A stretch of DNA of 64,000 bases from Aquibacillus albus (GTDB lineage: Bacteria; Bacillota; Bacilli; Bacillales; Amphibacillaceae), in the NCBI RefSeq assembly GCF_016908325.1, contig NZ_JAFBDR010000019.1, positions 19,601-83,600 on the forward strand. Reading direction: 5' to 3'. The position numbers were made by a program, and so were the translations under genes. Shown piece by piece: positions 50,075 to 58,251 of the stretch; the first letter of the stretch is position 1; each line of letters begins with the position of its first letter. The notes beneath the pieces are model-generated. The model ran no database searches. It saw nothing but the letters and a program-made list of their open reading frames with translations, and had not been told where the DNA came from.

Positions 50075-50861
50075 CAATTACAACACGTAACACATTCGGA
50101 TGATTAGGAAAGGTTTTTGTACCCGCACCATAACCAATTTTCTCTACGTTCATAGTCGGAAAAGTTCCGTATTCCTCCGCAAGTACCGCAATAATCGCTG
50201 CTCCCGTAGGTGTTACCAATTCGGCTTTTACATTACTATTTATAATTGGAATACCACGCAAAATTTCTAAGGTTGCTGGTGCTGGCACCGGATAAATTCC
50301 ATGATCAATATGAATCCTTCCTGATCCAACAGGAATCGAAGAAGAAATCACTTTTTCAATACCTAACAAATCAATCAGAATTGCAGTCCCAACAATATCG
50401 ATGATTGAATCAACCGCTCCGACCTCATGAAAATGAACCTTTTCCAGAGATACTCCATGAATATGCCCTTCCGCTTCACCAATTTTCTTAAAAATCTTTA
50501 AAGCTAGTTCTTTAGATTTCTGAGATAAATCCGACTCACTGATCCTATGTACAATATCTTGATAAGAACGATGTTGATGAGTGTGGTCATGATGGTGTGA
50601 ATGTTCTTCATGGCTATGTCCATGATGGTGGTCCCCGTGGTGATGGTGATGAGCTTCATCATTCCTCAGGATCACATCAAATTTTGTACTAGTAATTCCG
50701 TTTTTAACTACTTTTTTCCACTCTAGTGTATATTCATCAGCTATCTTTAATTTTTTTAACTCGTTTTCTAATTGATTAGGGTCCGCTCCGGCATCAATCA
50801 ACGCCCCAATCGTCATATCACCACTAATACCTGAAAAACAATCAAAATAAAGTATAGTCAA
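50067..50861 (-). CDS. larC1: LarC1, N-terminal part of the nickel insertase with His-rich region
   Basis: 264 aa: TILYFDCFSGISGDMTIGAL IDAGADPNQLENELKKLKI, a His/Asp/Glu-rich stretch of about 35 residues around positions 72-105 that likely binds nickel, then VHFHEVGAVDSIIDIVGTAI, GIYPVPAPATLEILRGIPI, ELVTPTGAAIIAVLAEEYG and GAGTKTFPNHPNVLRVV. This is the N-terminal LarC domain, which ends here as in L. plantarum larC1. Start TTG behind GGAGGAGG. It is upstream of the larA-homologue operon and probably a separate transcript. Confidence 0.9.
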   Translation of the reverse strand: MTILYFDCFSGISGDMTIGALIDAGADPNQLENELKKLKIADEYTLEWKKVVKNGITSTKFDVILRNDEAHHHHHGDHHHGHSHEEHSHHHDHTHQHRSYQDIVHRISESDLSQKSKELALKIFKKIGEAEGHIHGVSLEKVHFHEVGAVDSIIDIVGTAILIDLLGIEKVISSSIPVGSGRIHIDHGIYPVPAPATLEILRGIPIINSNVKAELVTPTGAAIIAVLAEEYGTFPTMNVEKIGYGAGTKTFPNHPNVLRVVIGT

Positions 50862-51155
50862 GCCACTTCCTCCTCCAGAAGTTAATATGTTTAATAACGT
50901 TCTATATAAAGTGCGTGTTCAAATTGAACATCCTCTTAAAAATCTATCTATCTAGTAGTAATGGGTGTAGCTAATATAAATAATCATAAGTGTAACCGTT
51001 TTTATTTTCAAGAACGAATCCACTTACATTGAAACGTCTTTCTTTTCGTCATCGTAATTAATTCGATTGTGGAAGCTAACTATTAGACCTTTTCCCTTGT
51101 CCTGTAGTAAAGTAAAAATATTAACTGAATATTCCATAAATAGGAGGGTGATTTC
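50862..51155. other. intergenic region, divergent promoters, with a remnant repeat
   Basis: Nearly 300 bases with no gene. At 50913-50936 the sequence GTGCGTGTTCAA-ATTGAACATCC repeats the ends of the 49.85-kb element with the interior missing. Promoters of larC1 and of the aldo/keto reductase must lie here. Confidence 0.5.
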
Positions 51156-52100
51156 ATGCAATATCGTCGATTAGGGAACACAGGGTTAAAGGTAAGTGAA
51201 ATAAGTCTTGGAAGCTGGCTTACATATGGTGGCTATGTGGAAGAACAAAAAGCAGAAGCATCAATAGACAAAGCCTATGAATTAGGGATTAATTTTTTCG
51301 ATACTGCAAACGTTTACATGCGTGGAGAAGCAGAAAAAATCGTTGGAAAAGCATTAAGCAAGTATCCGAGGAGCTCTTATGTATTGGCCACAAAGGTATT
51401 TGGTAAAATGGGAGATGGTCCCAATGATCAAGGACTATCACGTAAGCATATTACTGAACAATGTGATGCCAGCCTCCAACGGTTAGGGATGGACTATGTT
51501 GATATTTATTACTGCCACCGCTTCCACCAAGATACACCAGTAGAGGAAACGTTACGTGCTTTAGATGACCTTGTTAGGCAGGGGAAGGTGCTTTATTTAG
51601 GTGTAAGTGAATGGACCGCAGAGCAAATCTCAGAGGCTATTCATATTGCAGATAAAAAGCTATTAGATCATATTGTCGTCAATCAACCCAATTACAGCAT
51701 GCTCCAACGTTATATAGAAAAAGAAATTATCCCTGTTAGTGAGAAGCATGGCATTGGCCAGGTAGTTTTTTCTCCATTGGCACAAGGTGTGTTAACAGGA
51801 AAGTATAAAAAGGGAGAACAAATCCCAGCAGATAGTCGTGCAGCACAAGAGAACCTCGACTTATCCCGTGTGTTAACAGACACAAATCTTGATAAAGTAG
51901 AGCAATTAAAAGCAGTAGCAGCTGAGGAAGATTTATCATTAGCCCAGCTTTCGATTGCTTGGATTTTGAGACAGCCTAATGTTGCGAGTGCACTTGTAGG
52001 TGCAAGCAGACCAGAGCAGCTAGAAGAAAATGTAAAAGCGTCAGGCGTAAAGCTATCTGAAGACTCGCTTGAGAAAATTGAAAGTATTTTAACTGCATAA
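51156..52100 (+). CDS. aldo/keto reductase (K-channel beta-subunit-like)
   Basis: 314 aa TIM barrel. MQYRRLGNTGLKVSEISLGS, INFFDTANVYMRGEAEKIVG (catalytic Asp and Tyr), YVLATKVFG (Lys), MDYVDIYYCHRFHQDTPVEE (His region) and QVVFSPLAQGVLTGKY. It reduces aldehydes or ketones with NADPH; the physiological substrate is not evident. TAGGAGGGTG ribosome binding site. It is single and divergent from larC1. Confidence 0.85.
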   Translation: MQYRRLGNTGLKVSEISLGSWLTYGGYVEEQKAEASIDKAYELGINFFDTANVYMRGEAEKIVGKALSKYPRSSYVLATKVFGKMGDGPNDQGLSRKHITEQCDASLQRLGMDYVDIYYCHRFHQDTPVEETLRALDDLVRQGKVLYLGVSEWTAEQISEAIHIADKKLLDHIVVNQPNYSMLQRYIEKEIIPVSEKHGIGQVVFSPLAQGVLTGKYKKGEQIPADSRAAQENLDLSRVLTDTNLDKVEQLKAVAAEEDLSLAQLSIAWILRQPNVASALVGASRPEQLEENVKASGVKLSEDSLEKIESILTA

Positions 52101-52120
52101 TTATATTTTAGTAGATACTT

Positions 52121-52150
52121 AAAACGCTTGGATTTCACTCCAAGCGTTTT
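52121..52150 (+). terminator. terminator of the aldo/keto reductase gene
   Basis: AAAACGCTTGGA-tttcac-TCCAAGCGTTTT followed by TTG. Confidence 0.8.
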
Positions 52151-52310
52151 TTGTAATTTATCATATTACTCCGTGGACATTGAGCCCGTTATTTCCATAT
52201 CCGCTCCATGTCTTCTCCTCATAATAACATCTATAAGAACATGATTATTCTAGAATGAAAACTATTAAACTTGTCAAAAATAATAGAAATCTCTTTTTAG
52301 GAGGGATGCG

Positions 52311-52456
52311 ATGATGGAATTAAGTTTTATGGATATAACCTTAAATATTACCATCGGATTCTTTTTATCTTATTAGGAAAAACAACAATTAAACAATTAA
52401 CGCCCTTTGACTTTGTATCTGCAATTGCGTTATCTGAATTGCTTGGAAAGGAGTAG
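52311..52456 (+). pseudogene. decayed DUF421 (YetF-family) gene remnant
   Basis: Starting at ATG 52311 behind AGGAGGG, frame 1 reads MMELSFMDITLNITIGFFLS then stops at 52374. The next frame continues LGKTTIKQLTPFDFVSAIAL SELLGKE and stops at 52454. Joined, the pieces give the typical N-terminus of a DUF421 membrane protein. So one frameshift/small deletion and a 3' truncation have inactivated it. An intact relative is at 15.2 kb. Confidence 0.75.
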
Positions 52457-52469
52457 GATTTTCCTCCCC

Positions 52470-53972
52470 CTAATATAATGCTTCTTCTTCTCCAGACCTC
52501 GTATTTAAATAGATAGTATTTGGCGCTTCTTCTCCTTCTTCCCGTTCAAATTGATGAACTAATTCATACTGATTGCTTAGAATCGAAGGGACATATTCTG
52601 TATTTTGGAAGGAGTACGTCGCATCAGGATATTTTTCTTGTAGTCGTTCAATTCCTTCCTCCTTACTGACATTAATATTAATAGGCGAAAACGGTAAATG
52701 AGCAAAGTAGTTTTGATCCAATGTTATTAAGCTTTGCGGGTTACCAGTTCTGGCATCGATATATAATCGATAACGAGCATTCGTTTCAAAGCCATCTTTT
52801 GCAGGTATTATCTGATACGTATAAATTTGGTGATCTAAATTGCTTGAGAAATTATAATTTAGACCTTTGTAATTAGCTTGGAATTCTTCATTATTAAACA
52901 ACCGAGGTATAAGCTCATCCAGTTGCTCTCGGACATCCTCCACTGGTAATAGCTCACCACTTTCCGACATATGACGATTGTTAAATTCCAAAAGATTTCC
53001 TGTATATGCTTCCCACTCTGCATTATATCGCTTATTTTCCCCCTCAATCATTGTACTATAAGTACCATTACCCTTAATGACAGGTCTACTTTGAATAGAA
53101 CCAAGCGTAACCTCAGCCTCTGGTGCTTGAAAAACTTCTCGTGCCCTCTGTTTCATCTCCTGCTCAGTAAGAATTTCTACTTCCTCAGGAAATTTTTGGA
53201 AATAACTATACGAATACGCCAAGTAATTGATGTCTTGATGAATGGATACTAGTTTATCTCCATTAAATGGTGTAAATAAAGCAGTGGGACTGTAATCATA
53301 TACATCATTTAGCTTTAATCGTTCATCAGTCAATAAAATCGAAAATTCATCAAACAAATCACTCATCCGGTTCAAGGCTTCCTCATCTCGGTCAGTCCAC
53401 TGCCCATGTTTATAACGGTTATGCAAGACATTGTTGAAGTCGTTTAAAGTTAAGGTTAAATGTAACTGATACGGATGATTGTCTATTTGTCGTTCTTCAA
53501 AAACGTTTGCATGTCGGCTTATGCGAGCTGTTTTTTCATTTAAATCAGAAATATATGAAAAGGTCCTAAAATAAGGGTCTCCTTCCGATTTAACCCGATC
53601 GACTTCAAAGTACAAATCTCGAACCGTTCCCTCTAAGCTTGACACTTCATATAACATATTTTTCCGATCATCCACATACTGGAAGAAGCTATAAACAATA
53701 AAAATCGTAACAATAAATAAAAGAATGAACCGCATTCTCCGTAATTTTAGCTTCGTCTTTATTTGGTTATCCAGTTTATTAGATGGAGTGTTAGAAGAGT
53801 CATCCTCTTTTAACTTCTTTGCCTTCGTAAAATTATCTCCTGTTTTATAGATGTTTTGGCACTTGTCACACGTCTGTAAGTGTTCTTCGACTGCCTTCTT
53901 TACGTTTGTGTGTAGCTCATCTTCTTGGTAGAGTACATAAAAATCTTCGACTGCTTCACATGTTAGCTTCAT
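52470..53972 (-). CDS. membrane anti-sigma-factor-like protein
   Basis: 500 aa. The first 40 residues hold a zinc-finger anti-sigma pattern (VEEHLQTCDKCQNIYK: HxxxCxxC). One membrane helix follows near residue 85-100 (MRFILLFIVTIFIVYSFFQY), then a long extracellular part with coiled segments and C-terminal PepSY-like repeats (AEWEAYTGNLLEF, YRLYIDARTGNPQS). It most resembles ECF anti-sigma proteins. AGGAGTAGG precedes the start. The sigma gene expected just upstream is degraded, so this may be an orphan. Function unknown. Confidence 0.65.
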   Translation of the reverse strand: MKLTCEAVEDFYVLYQEDELHTNVKKAVEEHLQTCDKCQNIYKTGDNFTKAKKLKEDDSSNTPSNKLDNQIKTKLKLRRMRFILLFIVTIFIVYSFFQYVDDRKNMLYEVSSLEGTVRDLYFEVDRVKSEGDPYFRTFSYISDLNEKTARISRHANVFEERQIDNHPYQLHLTLTLNDFNNVLHNRYKHGQWTDRDEEALNRMSDLFDEFSILLTDERLKLNDVYDYSPTALFTPFNGDKLVSIHQDINYLAYSYSYFQKFPEEVEILTEQEMKQRAREVFQAPEAEVTLGSIQSRPVIKGNGTYSTMIEGENKRYNAEWEAYTGNLLEFNNRHMSESGELLPVEDVREQLDELIPRLFNNEEFQANYKGLNYNFSSNLDHQIYTYQIIPAKDGFETNARYRLYIDARTGNPQSLITLDQNYFAHLPFSPININVSKEEGIERLQEKYPDATYSFQNTEYVPSILSNQYELVHQFEREEGEEAPNTIYLNTRSGEEEALY

Positions 53973-53992
53973 TTTGAATCCTACTCCTGCTT

Positions 53993-54250
53993 TTCATATA
54001 AGGCTATGAATTTTTTTCGCTCGGTAAATACCTATTTTGACTTTCCTTCTGATAAACTTACGATATCTGCGATTTCTGCATAACTAAAGCCTTGCAAGTA
54101 CATACAAGGATAATCGTTCGCTCTTTTTTTTGCATATGAGTGAGTACTTGTTGGATTACCATCTGTTCATCAAAAGGAGTGTAATCATTTTGTTCAGTCT
54201 TCCACTCATTTGTTGTAAAATCCGTTTGCTGTTCTATATATACAGACGCC
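53993..54250 (-). pseudogene. decayed ECF sigma-factor gene, 3' part
   Basis: Directly upstream of the anti-sigma gene, minus-strand pieces in shifted frames read THMQKKERTIIL, then MYLQGFSYAEIADIVSLSEG, then KIGIYRAKKIHS. Together these are the region-4 helix-turn-helix of an ECF sigma factor. At least two frameshifts are needed, and regions 1-3 are not recognisable. No long ORF covers this segment. Confidence 0.7.
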
Positions 54251-54376
54251 GCTAACTATGGAAAGTTACAACTTTTTTTAATTTTTTCGAACCAAAGTTT
54301 ATTAAACACAAAAAAATTGCACTATCCCAAAGGGGTCTGACCCCTTTTTGCTCCTTTTTCATATTCCTCGCTACTA
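54251..54376. repeat. intergenic segment with a GGGGTCTGACCCC palindrome
   Basis: AAAGGGGTC-tga-CCCCTTTTT at 54329-54349, downstream of the polysaccharide deacetylase gene. It is a third copy of the palindrome seen at 29.4 and 39.5 kb. The T-run is on the plus strand. Confidence 0.6.
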
Positions 54377-55255
54377 TTAATAGTTATTTTCTACCCAGTC
54401 CACTACTTCCTGCCAGCTTTCCTTAGTGACAAGTACTCTTTTCATAAAAAAAGCTGGATCACTTTTTTGTACAGTTCCTGGTCTTAATGTAAAAATTAAC
54501 TCATATCCGGATTCTAGCAGTATATCATCTGACTCTGGCATCCCAAAACCAAATGGGTAAGCATAGTATATTGGCGTAAAATCTAACTTTTCTTCAACGG
54601 TCACTATGGTTGCTTGTGTATCCTGTCTAAAATCGTCCATCTTATCTAAAGATAAAAATGGAGGATTATTATTTTTTTCTAAATAATGCATATCGTGTGT
54701 ATGTGTCCCTATCGTCGCAAGACCAGTATCCTTCATCTCTTCTATTTGACTCCATGTAGCAAGCTCTAGACCTTTGAAATCAGCATTCCCTACTTCTCCC
54801 GTTATAATAAATAGTGTGAACGGAATCTGGTTCTCAATTAAAATCGGAAACGCATGTTCATAAACACTTACATCCGCATCATCAAATGTCACTAAAGCAC
54901 ACTTGTTAGGAAGTGATGCTTCATTTTTTATAAATTGGTTAATATCATCTGGGGTTACAAAATGAAATCCATTTTTCTTAAGATAATGTAAATGTTCCTT
55001 AAATTCATCTTCATACACAGAATATAAAAGTAGTTCTGGGTCCTTTGTGTATGCTGTGACTAATTTATCAAACGCTTTAACCAATTTTTTTGATGATCGT
55101 ATACGGTGATAATTTAATACAAGACAACCTTGCCCTGTAATAGTGAAATCTTGCTTATACATGTCTTGTGCCGCTTCATTAGCTTGATCTATTTTTATAC
55201 TAACCAAATAAACAATGATGAACAATAGTATAATAGCCATAACCCACTTTTTCAT
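54377..55255 (-). CDS. polysaccharide deacetylase (PgaB/IcaB-like)
   Basis: 292 aa. One N-terminal membrane anchor (VMAIILLFIIVYLVSIKIDQ), then NodB homology: VLNYHRIRSSKKL, CALVTFDDADVSVYEHAFPI, TLFIITGEVGN, and ATIGTHTHDMHYL (His-x3-His-type metal site), YAYPFGFGMPESDDILLESG. It resembles IcaB, which N-deacetylates poly-N-acetylglucosamine at the cell surface. Its start overlaps the glycosyltransferase stop by four bases, so the two are coupled. Confidence 0.82.
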   Translation of the reverse strand: MKKWVMAIILLFIIVYLVSIKIDQANEAAQDMYKQDFTITGQGCLVLNYHRIRSSKKLVKAFDKLVTAYTKDPELLLYSVYEDEFKEHLHYLKKNGFHFVTPDDINQFIKNEASLPNKCALVTFDDADVSVYEHAFPILIENQIPFTLFIITGEVGNADFKGLELATWSQIEEMKDTGLATIGTHTHDMHYLEKNNNPPFLSLDKMDDFRQDTQATIVTVEEKLDFTPIYYAYPFGFGMPESDDILLESGYELIFTLRPGTVQKSDPAFFMKRVLVTKESWQEVVDWVENNY

Positions 55256-56523
55256 TCACCTTTTCCCCTATCCTTTTGCACATTAATCCTAGCCGGGCTT
55301 CTCCATTTTCCAGCCATATCTAAATTTTGAAACAGGCCTGCAATCACTGTACGACAAACGGTTAATGCACCAACAGTAAAAAATAAAGCTGGATACCATG
55401 GAATGAAGTAGAATAACCGCCAAATTTCTTTGTCATATGGATGGTTGAATTTAAGCGCAATCGTGAACTGAATCATACACATTAAGATTAAGATTGAGGT
55501 AAAGATGGGTATTGGGTTGATTCCAATATTACTCTTCATTAGAAGAATACTTGGTACTAGCCATAATACCACTCCAAAAACAAAGAGTAATGACCATATA
55601 TAAGATAACAGTAACTCAATATAAATAATCCAGAGCCTCTTTAATCTCCAATCTAGAAAAATATCTTTATGGGTACGTAATAAATGCCAGCCACCCATTG
55701 CCCAACGTTTCCGTTGCTTCCAATATTCAGCGAGTTTGTTCGGTACTTGGATATGTGCGACAGCTTGAGGGATATATTTCACTCGATAGTAAGCCCTTTG
55801 TAATGCCCAAGTTATATCAATATCTTCCGTTGCAGTTTTTGTAGAAAACCCGTTTACATGATGCAATGCTTCTGTTTTGAAAGCCGTGATACATCCAGAT
55901 ATAGAAAACAGGTAGCCATACATATTCTGGGCTCTTTTTATTAAACCAATAATCGATGTAAATTCCACCGCTTGAATTTTTTCTAATAAATTGCTTCGAT
56001 TATATACGATGGCATGACCTGTTGCCGCACCTATATCATTTATTGATAGGAGTGTTTGTACGAGAATTTTAATAGATACGGGTTGTGGTAACGTATCAGC
56101 ATCCATAATTACTGTTATAGGAGTAGTCCCGGTTACTGCTAATGCACTATTCAAAGCGTTTGATTTTCCCTGATTTTCTATAATTCTCAAGAGATGGAAA
56201 TGAGAAATTTCTTTTGTCCACTTACGAATCACCTCAGAAGTATGGTCAGTCGATCCATCATCAATAAATACTACTTGATAGGATGGATAGTCTATGTTTA
56301 AGAGTTCCTTGCATGTCTTAGAAATAATCTGTGCTTCATTGTGACAAGGAATTAAAATGGTAACAGTCGGCCACTTGCTTATCGTTTGAATATCAATATG
56401 TTCAGACCTTTCATATCTCTGCCAGTAAATGAACCCAGAAACAATCCAAACGATTGCCATGAAGATTGGATACCCGATGATAAAATAACCCATTAGTTCA
56501 AAGGTTTTATGGACAACGCTCAT
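55252..56523 (-). CDS. glycosyltransferase family 2, PgaC/IcaA-like PNAG synthase
   Basis: 423 aa. One N-terminal helix, then the GT2 domain: TVTILIPCHNEAQIISKTCK, VVFIDDGSTDHTSEVIRKW, NQGKSNALNSALAVTGTTPI TVIMDADTLPQP (DxD), a TEDIDITWALQR motif, and KQRKRWAMGGW (QxxRW-type). It ends in about four membrane helices. This is a processive membrane synthase like PgaC/IcaA/hyaluronan synthases. The neighbouring deacetylase and PgaD-like protein favour poly-N-acetylglucosamine. It overlaps the DivIVA-like gene by 17 bp. Confidence 0.85.
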   Translation of the reverse strand: MSVVHKTFELMGYFIIGYPIFMAIVWIVSGFIYWQRYERSEHIDIQTISKWPTVTILIPCHNEAQIISKTCKELLNIDYPSYQVVFIDDGSTDHTSEVIRKWTKEISHFHLLRIIENQGKSNALNSALAVTGTTPITVIMDADTLPQPVSIKILVQTLLSINDIGAATGHAIVYNRSNLLEKIQAVEFTSIIGLIKRAQNMYGYLFSISGCITAFKTEALHHVNGFSTKTATEDIDITWALQRAYYRVKYIPQAVAHIQVPNKLAEYWKQRKRWAMGGWHLLRTHKDIFLDWRLKRLWIIYIELLLSYIWSLLFVFGVVLWLVPSILLMKSNIGINPIPIFTSILILMCMIQFTIALKFNHPYDKEIWRLFYFIPWYPALFFTVGALTVCRTVIAGLFQNLDMAGKWRSPARINVQKDRGKGE

Positions 56524-57295
56524 CTACTTCATCACCTATGACTGCAAATAACTCACCATACAATTCTTTATCGATTAACAATTGTATGACATTGGGAGTG
56601 ATCACAGTTGATTTAGCAACGACAATATTTCCTTCATTATCTTTAATATCATCCTTTAACGCATACCCAACTAAGAGCTCTTCTTCCTTTACCCTCCACC
56701 TGTCCTCCGTGTTCATTTTTTTGTTCGTTTCCACTTTCATGTTTTCGATATAATCGGTTTGTTGCATGGTATCTTCCAACGTTCTTACATAGTCTTCTAA
56801 TTCTTTATTAAGTTCTTCATGTAAACTATTGACCTTACTTCTCACAGCAAAATATATTCCTTCAATTAATCCTTTTGTCTGCTCTTCATAAGTCTTTCTA
56901 TTCTGGTTAAGTTGTTGAACAAATGCTTGTTGCTCTTCTACCACTTGTTTTTTTAGTTGCTGCACACAAGTTGTGGCTTCTTGTTTCATGTGCTCTGCAT
57001 CCTTTTTCGCTTGCTGTATGATTTGTTCAGCTTCTATTTTTGATTGATGTTTTATCTTTTCAGAAGATTCTTCGACACGTATTAATGCTTGACTCAGGTA
57101 TTTATCCTGCTTTTCATAGTGACTAATTTTAGTCTCTAATGTTTGTTTTTCTTCATAAAGCTCCCAATAATAACCAGTCATTTTTTTTAAATACCGATCG
57201 ACTTGCTTTGGGTTGTACCCCTGTACAGAACGACTGAATTTTTTTTGACTAATAATTTTTTCAAAATCCTCAGGTATCATTTGTTTTTCCTCCAT
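56507..57295 (-). CDS. DivIVA-like coiled-coil protein in the exopolysaccharide operon
   Basis: 262 aa. The start, PEDFEKIISQKKFSRSVQGY NPKQVDRYLKKMT, resembles the lipid-binding DivIVA/Wag31 N-terminus. A long coiled coil (about residues 45-190, Lys/Glu/Gln-rich) follows. The last about 60 residues (VGYALKDDIKDNEGNIVVAK STVITPNVIQLLIDK) look like the small beta domain found before HD-GYP domains. It overlaps the synthase gene, so it is made with it, and may place the synthase at poles or septa. Role is inferred. Confidence 0.72.
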   Translation of the reverse strand: MEEKQMIPEDFEKIISQKKFSRSVQGYNPKQVDRYLKKMTGYYWELYEEKQTLETKISHYEKQDKYLSQALIRVEESSEKIKHQSKIEAEQIIQQAKKDAEHMKQEATTCVQQLKKQVVEEQQAFVQQLNQNRKTYEEQTKGLIEGIYFAVRSKVNSLHEELNKELEDYVRTLEDTMQQTDYIENMKVETNKKMNTEDRWRVKEEELLVGYALKDDIKDNEGNIVVAKSTVITPNVIQLLIDKELYGELFAVIGDEVDERCP

Positions 57296-57310
57296 ATTAA
57301 CCTTAATTAT

Positions 57311-57958
57311 CTATTCAGCTAATCCTGTTGCGAAGCTTTCATGCCCTAATTCAACTAAGCATTGTGAAACTTTAATTCTGGCGACCTGTTTAACTAAAGC
57401 AGAGGATTCGGGGTGCTCAAGAATAATTCTTAAAATACTTACCCCCTTTGATAAGTGGTCACTTTTTATAAGCGTTATAGCAAGATTAAGAAGTTGTTGT
57501 GGTTCCATTTTCTTTAGGTTGGAAATGGTTTCATTCGGATGAGGTTGTACAACGGAAAGGCTATTTTTTATTTGTTCTGCTTCTTGTAACACGTTTTGTG
57601 CATGAATTGTTGAAATAACTGCCTCAGACCATGGAATATTTGTATGCATATATAAAATTTGATTCGTTTTACGGTCGTATCGTTCTTTTGAATGTGGTAA
57701 ACAATTATTATATTTTATCCATCCTACATTAAATAAAAAGACAATTAGAGTCCATATAAAAACAAGAACTAGTCGACTTTTAGTTTCGTTAACGATTTCT
57801 GGAACGTATAATCCATTCATCGATAATTGACTATAAAAAACTGAGAACAAAACAATGACATACCAGAGTAAGGTTATTGCTATAATGATCCACCCTGTCA
57901 CAGAAAGAGTTAATACTATTACTTTTTTACAACTATTTACTGAATAGAAATTACCCAT
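57311..57958 (-). CDS. PgaD-like two-helix membrane protein
   Basis: About 215 aa. Two membrane helices (VIVLTLSVTGWIIIAITLLW, LVLVFIWTLIVFLFNVGWIK YNNC) match the PgaD arrangement, in which a small two-helix protein joins PgaC. The remaining 120 residues form a soluble helical, TPR/HEAT-like domain (LNLAITLIKSDHLSKGVSIL RIILEHPESSALVKQVARI). In E. coli PgaC and PgaD together bind c-di-GMP. Start ATG 57958, about nine bases after AGGGG; 57967 is alternative. First gene of the operon. Confidence 0.62.
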   Translation of the reverse strand: MGNFYSVNSCKKVIVLTLSVTGWIIIAITLLWYVIVLFSVFYSQLSMNGLYVPEIVNETKSRLVLVFIWTLIVFLFNVGWIKYNNCLPHSKERYDRKTNQILYMHTNIPWSEAVISTIHAQNVLQEAEQIKNSLSVVQPHPNETISNLKKMEPQQLLNLAITLIKSDHLSKGVSILRIILEHPESSALVKQVARIKVSQCLVELGHESFATGLAE

Positions 57959-58175
57959 CTTCACCATACCCCTACTATTCTTTAAATAATTCTATGAACA
58001 AAAACTGCAACTTATGTCCTATGTATGTAGTTGAATTTAACTACAACTATTTTCATGGATCAATAAAGATAGCGTGTTGACAAAACCACAGGTTAAGCCG
58101 GATAATAACAATCAAATTTATTTGATTAATAATTCCCGGTAAATTTGGCAATCACCTGCGCTTTCTTTACATATA

Positions 58176-58213
58176 AAAAAGATACTCCGTCACGTGGTTG
58201 GAGTATCTTTTTA
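58176..58213. terminator. terminator between the fdh-like gene and the exopolysaccharide region
   Basis: AAAAAGATACTCC-gtcacgtggtt-GGAGTATCTTTTT, symmetrical and usable in both directions; it follows the molybdoenzyme gene end (58252). Confidence 0.85.
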
Positions 58214-58251
58214 TCTATTATTATCTTTTTACGACTCTATCAACAATATAG

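Noticed and set aside
44760..50861. LarC broken by a sequencing frameshift
   Set aside because: The two parts are separated by five genes and each has its own start and ribosome binding site, so it is a true split.
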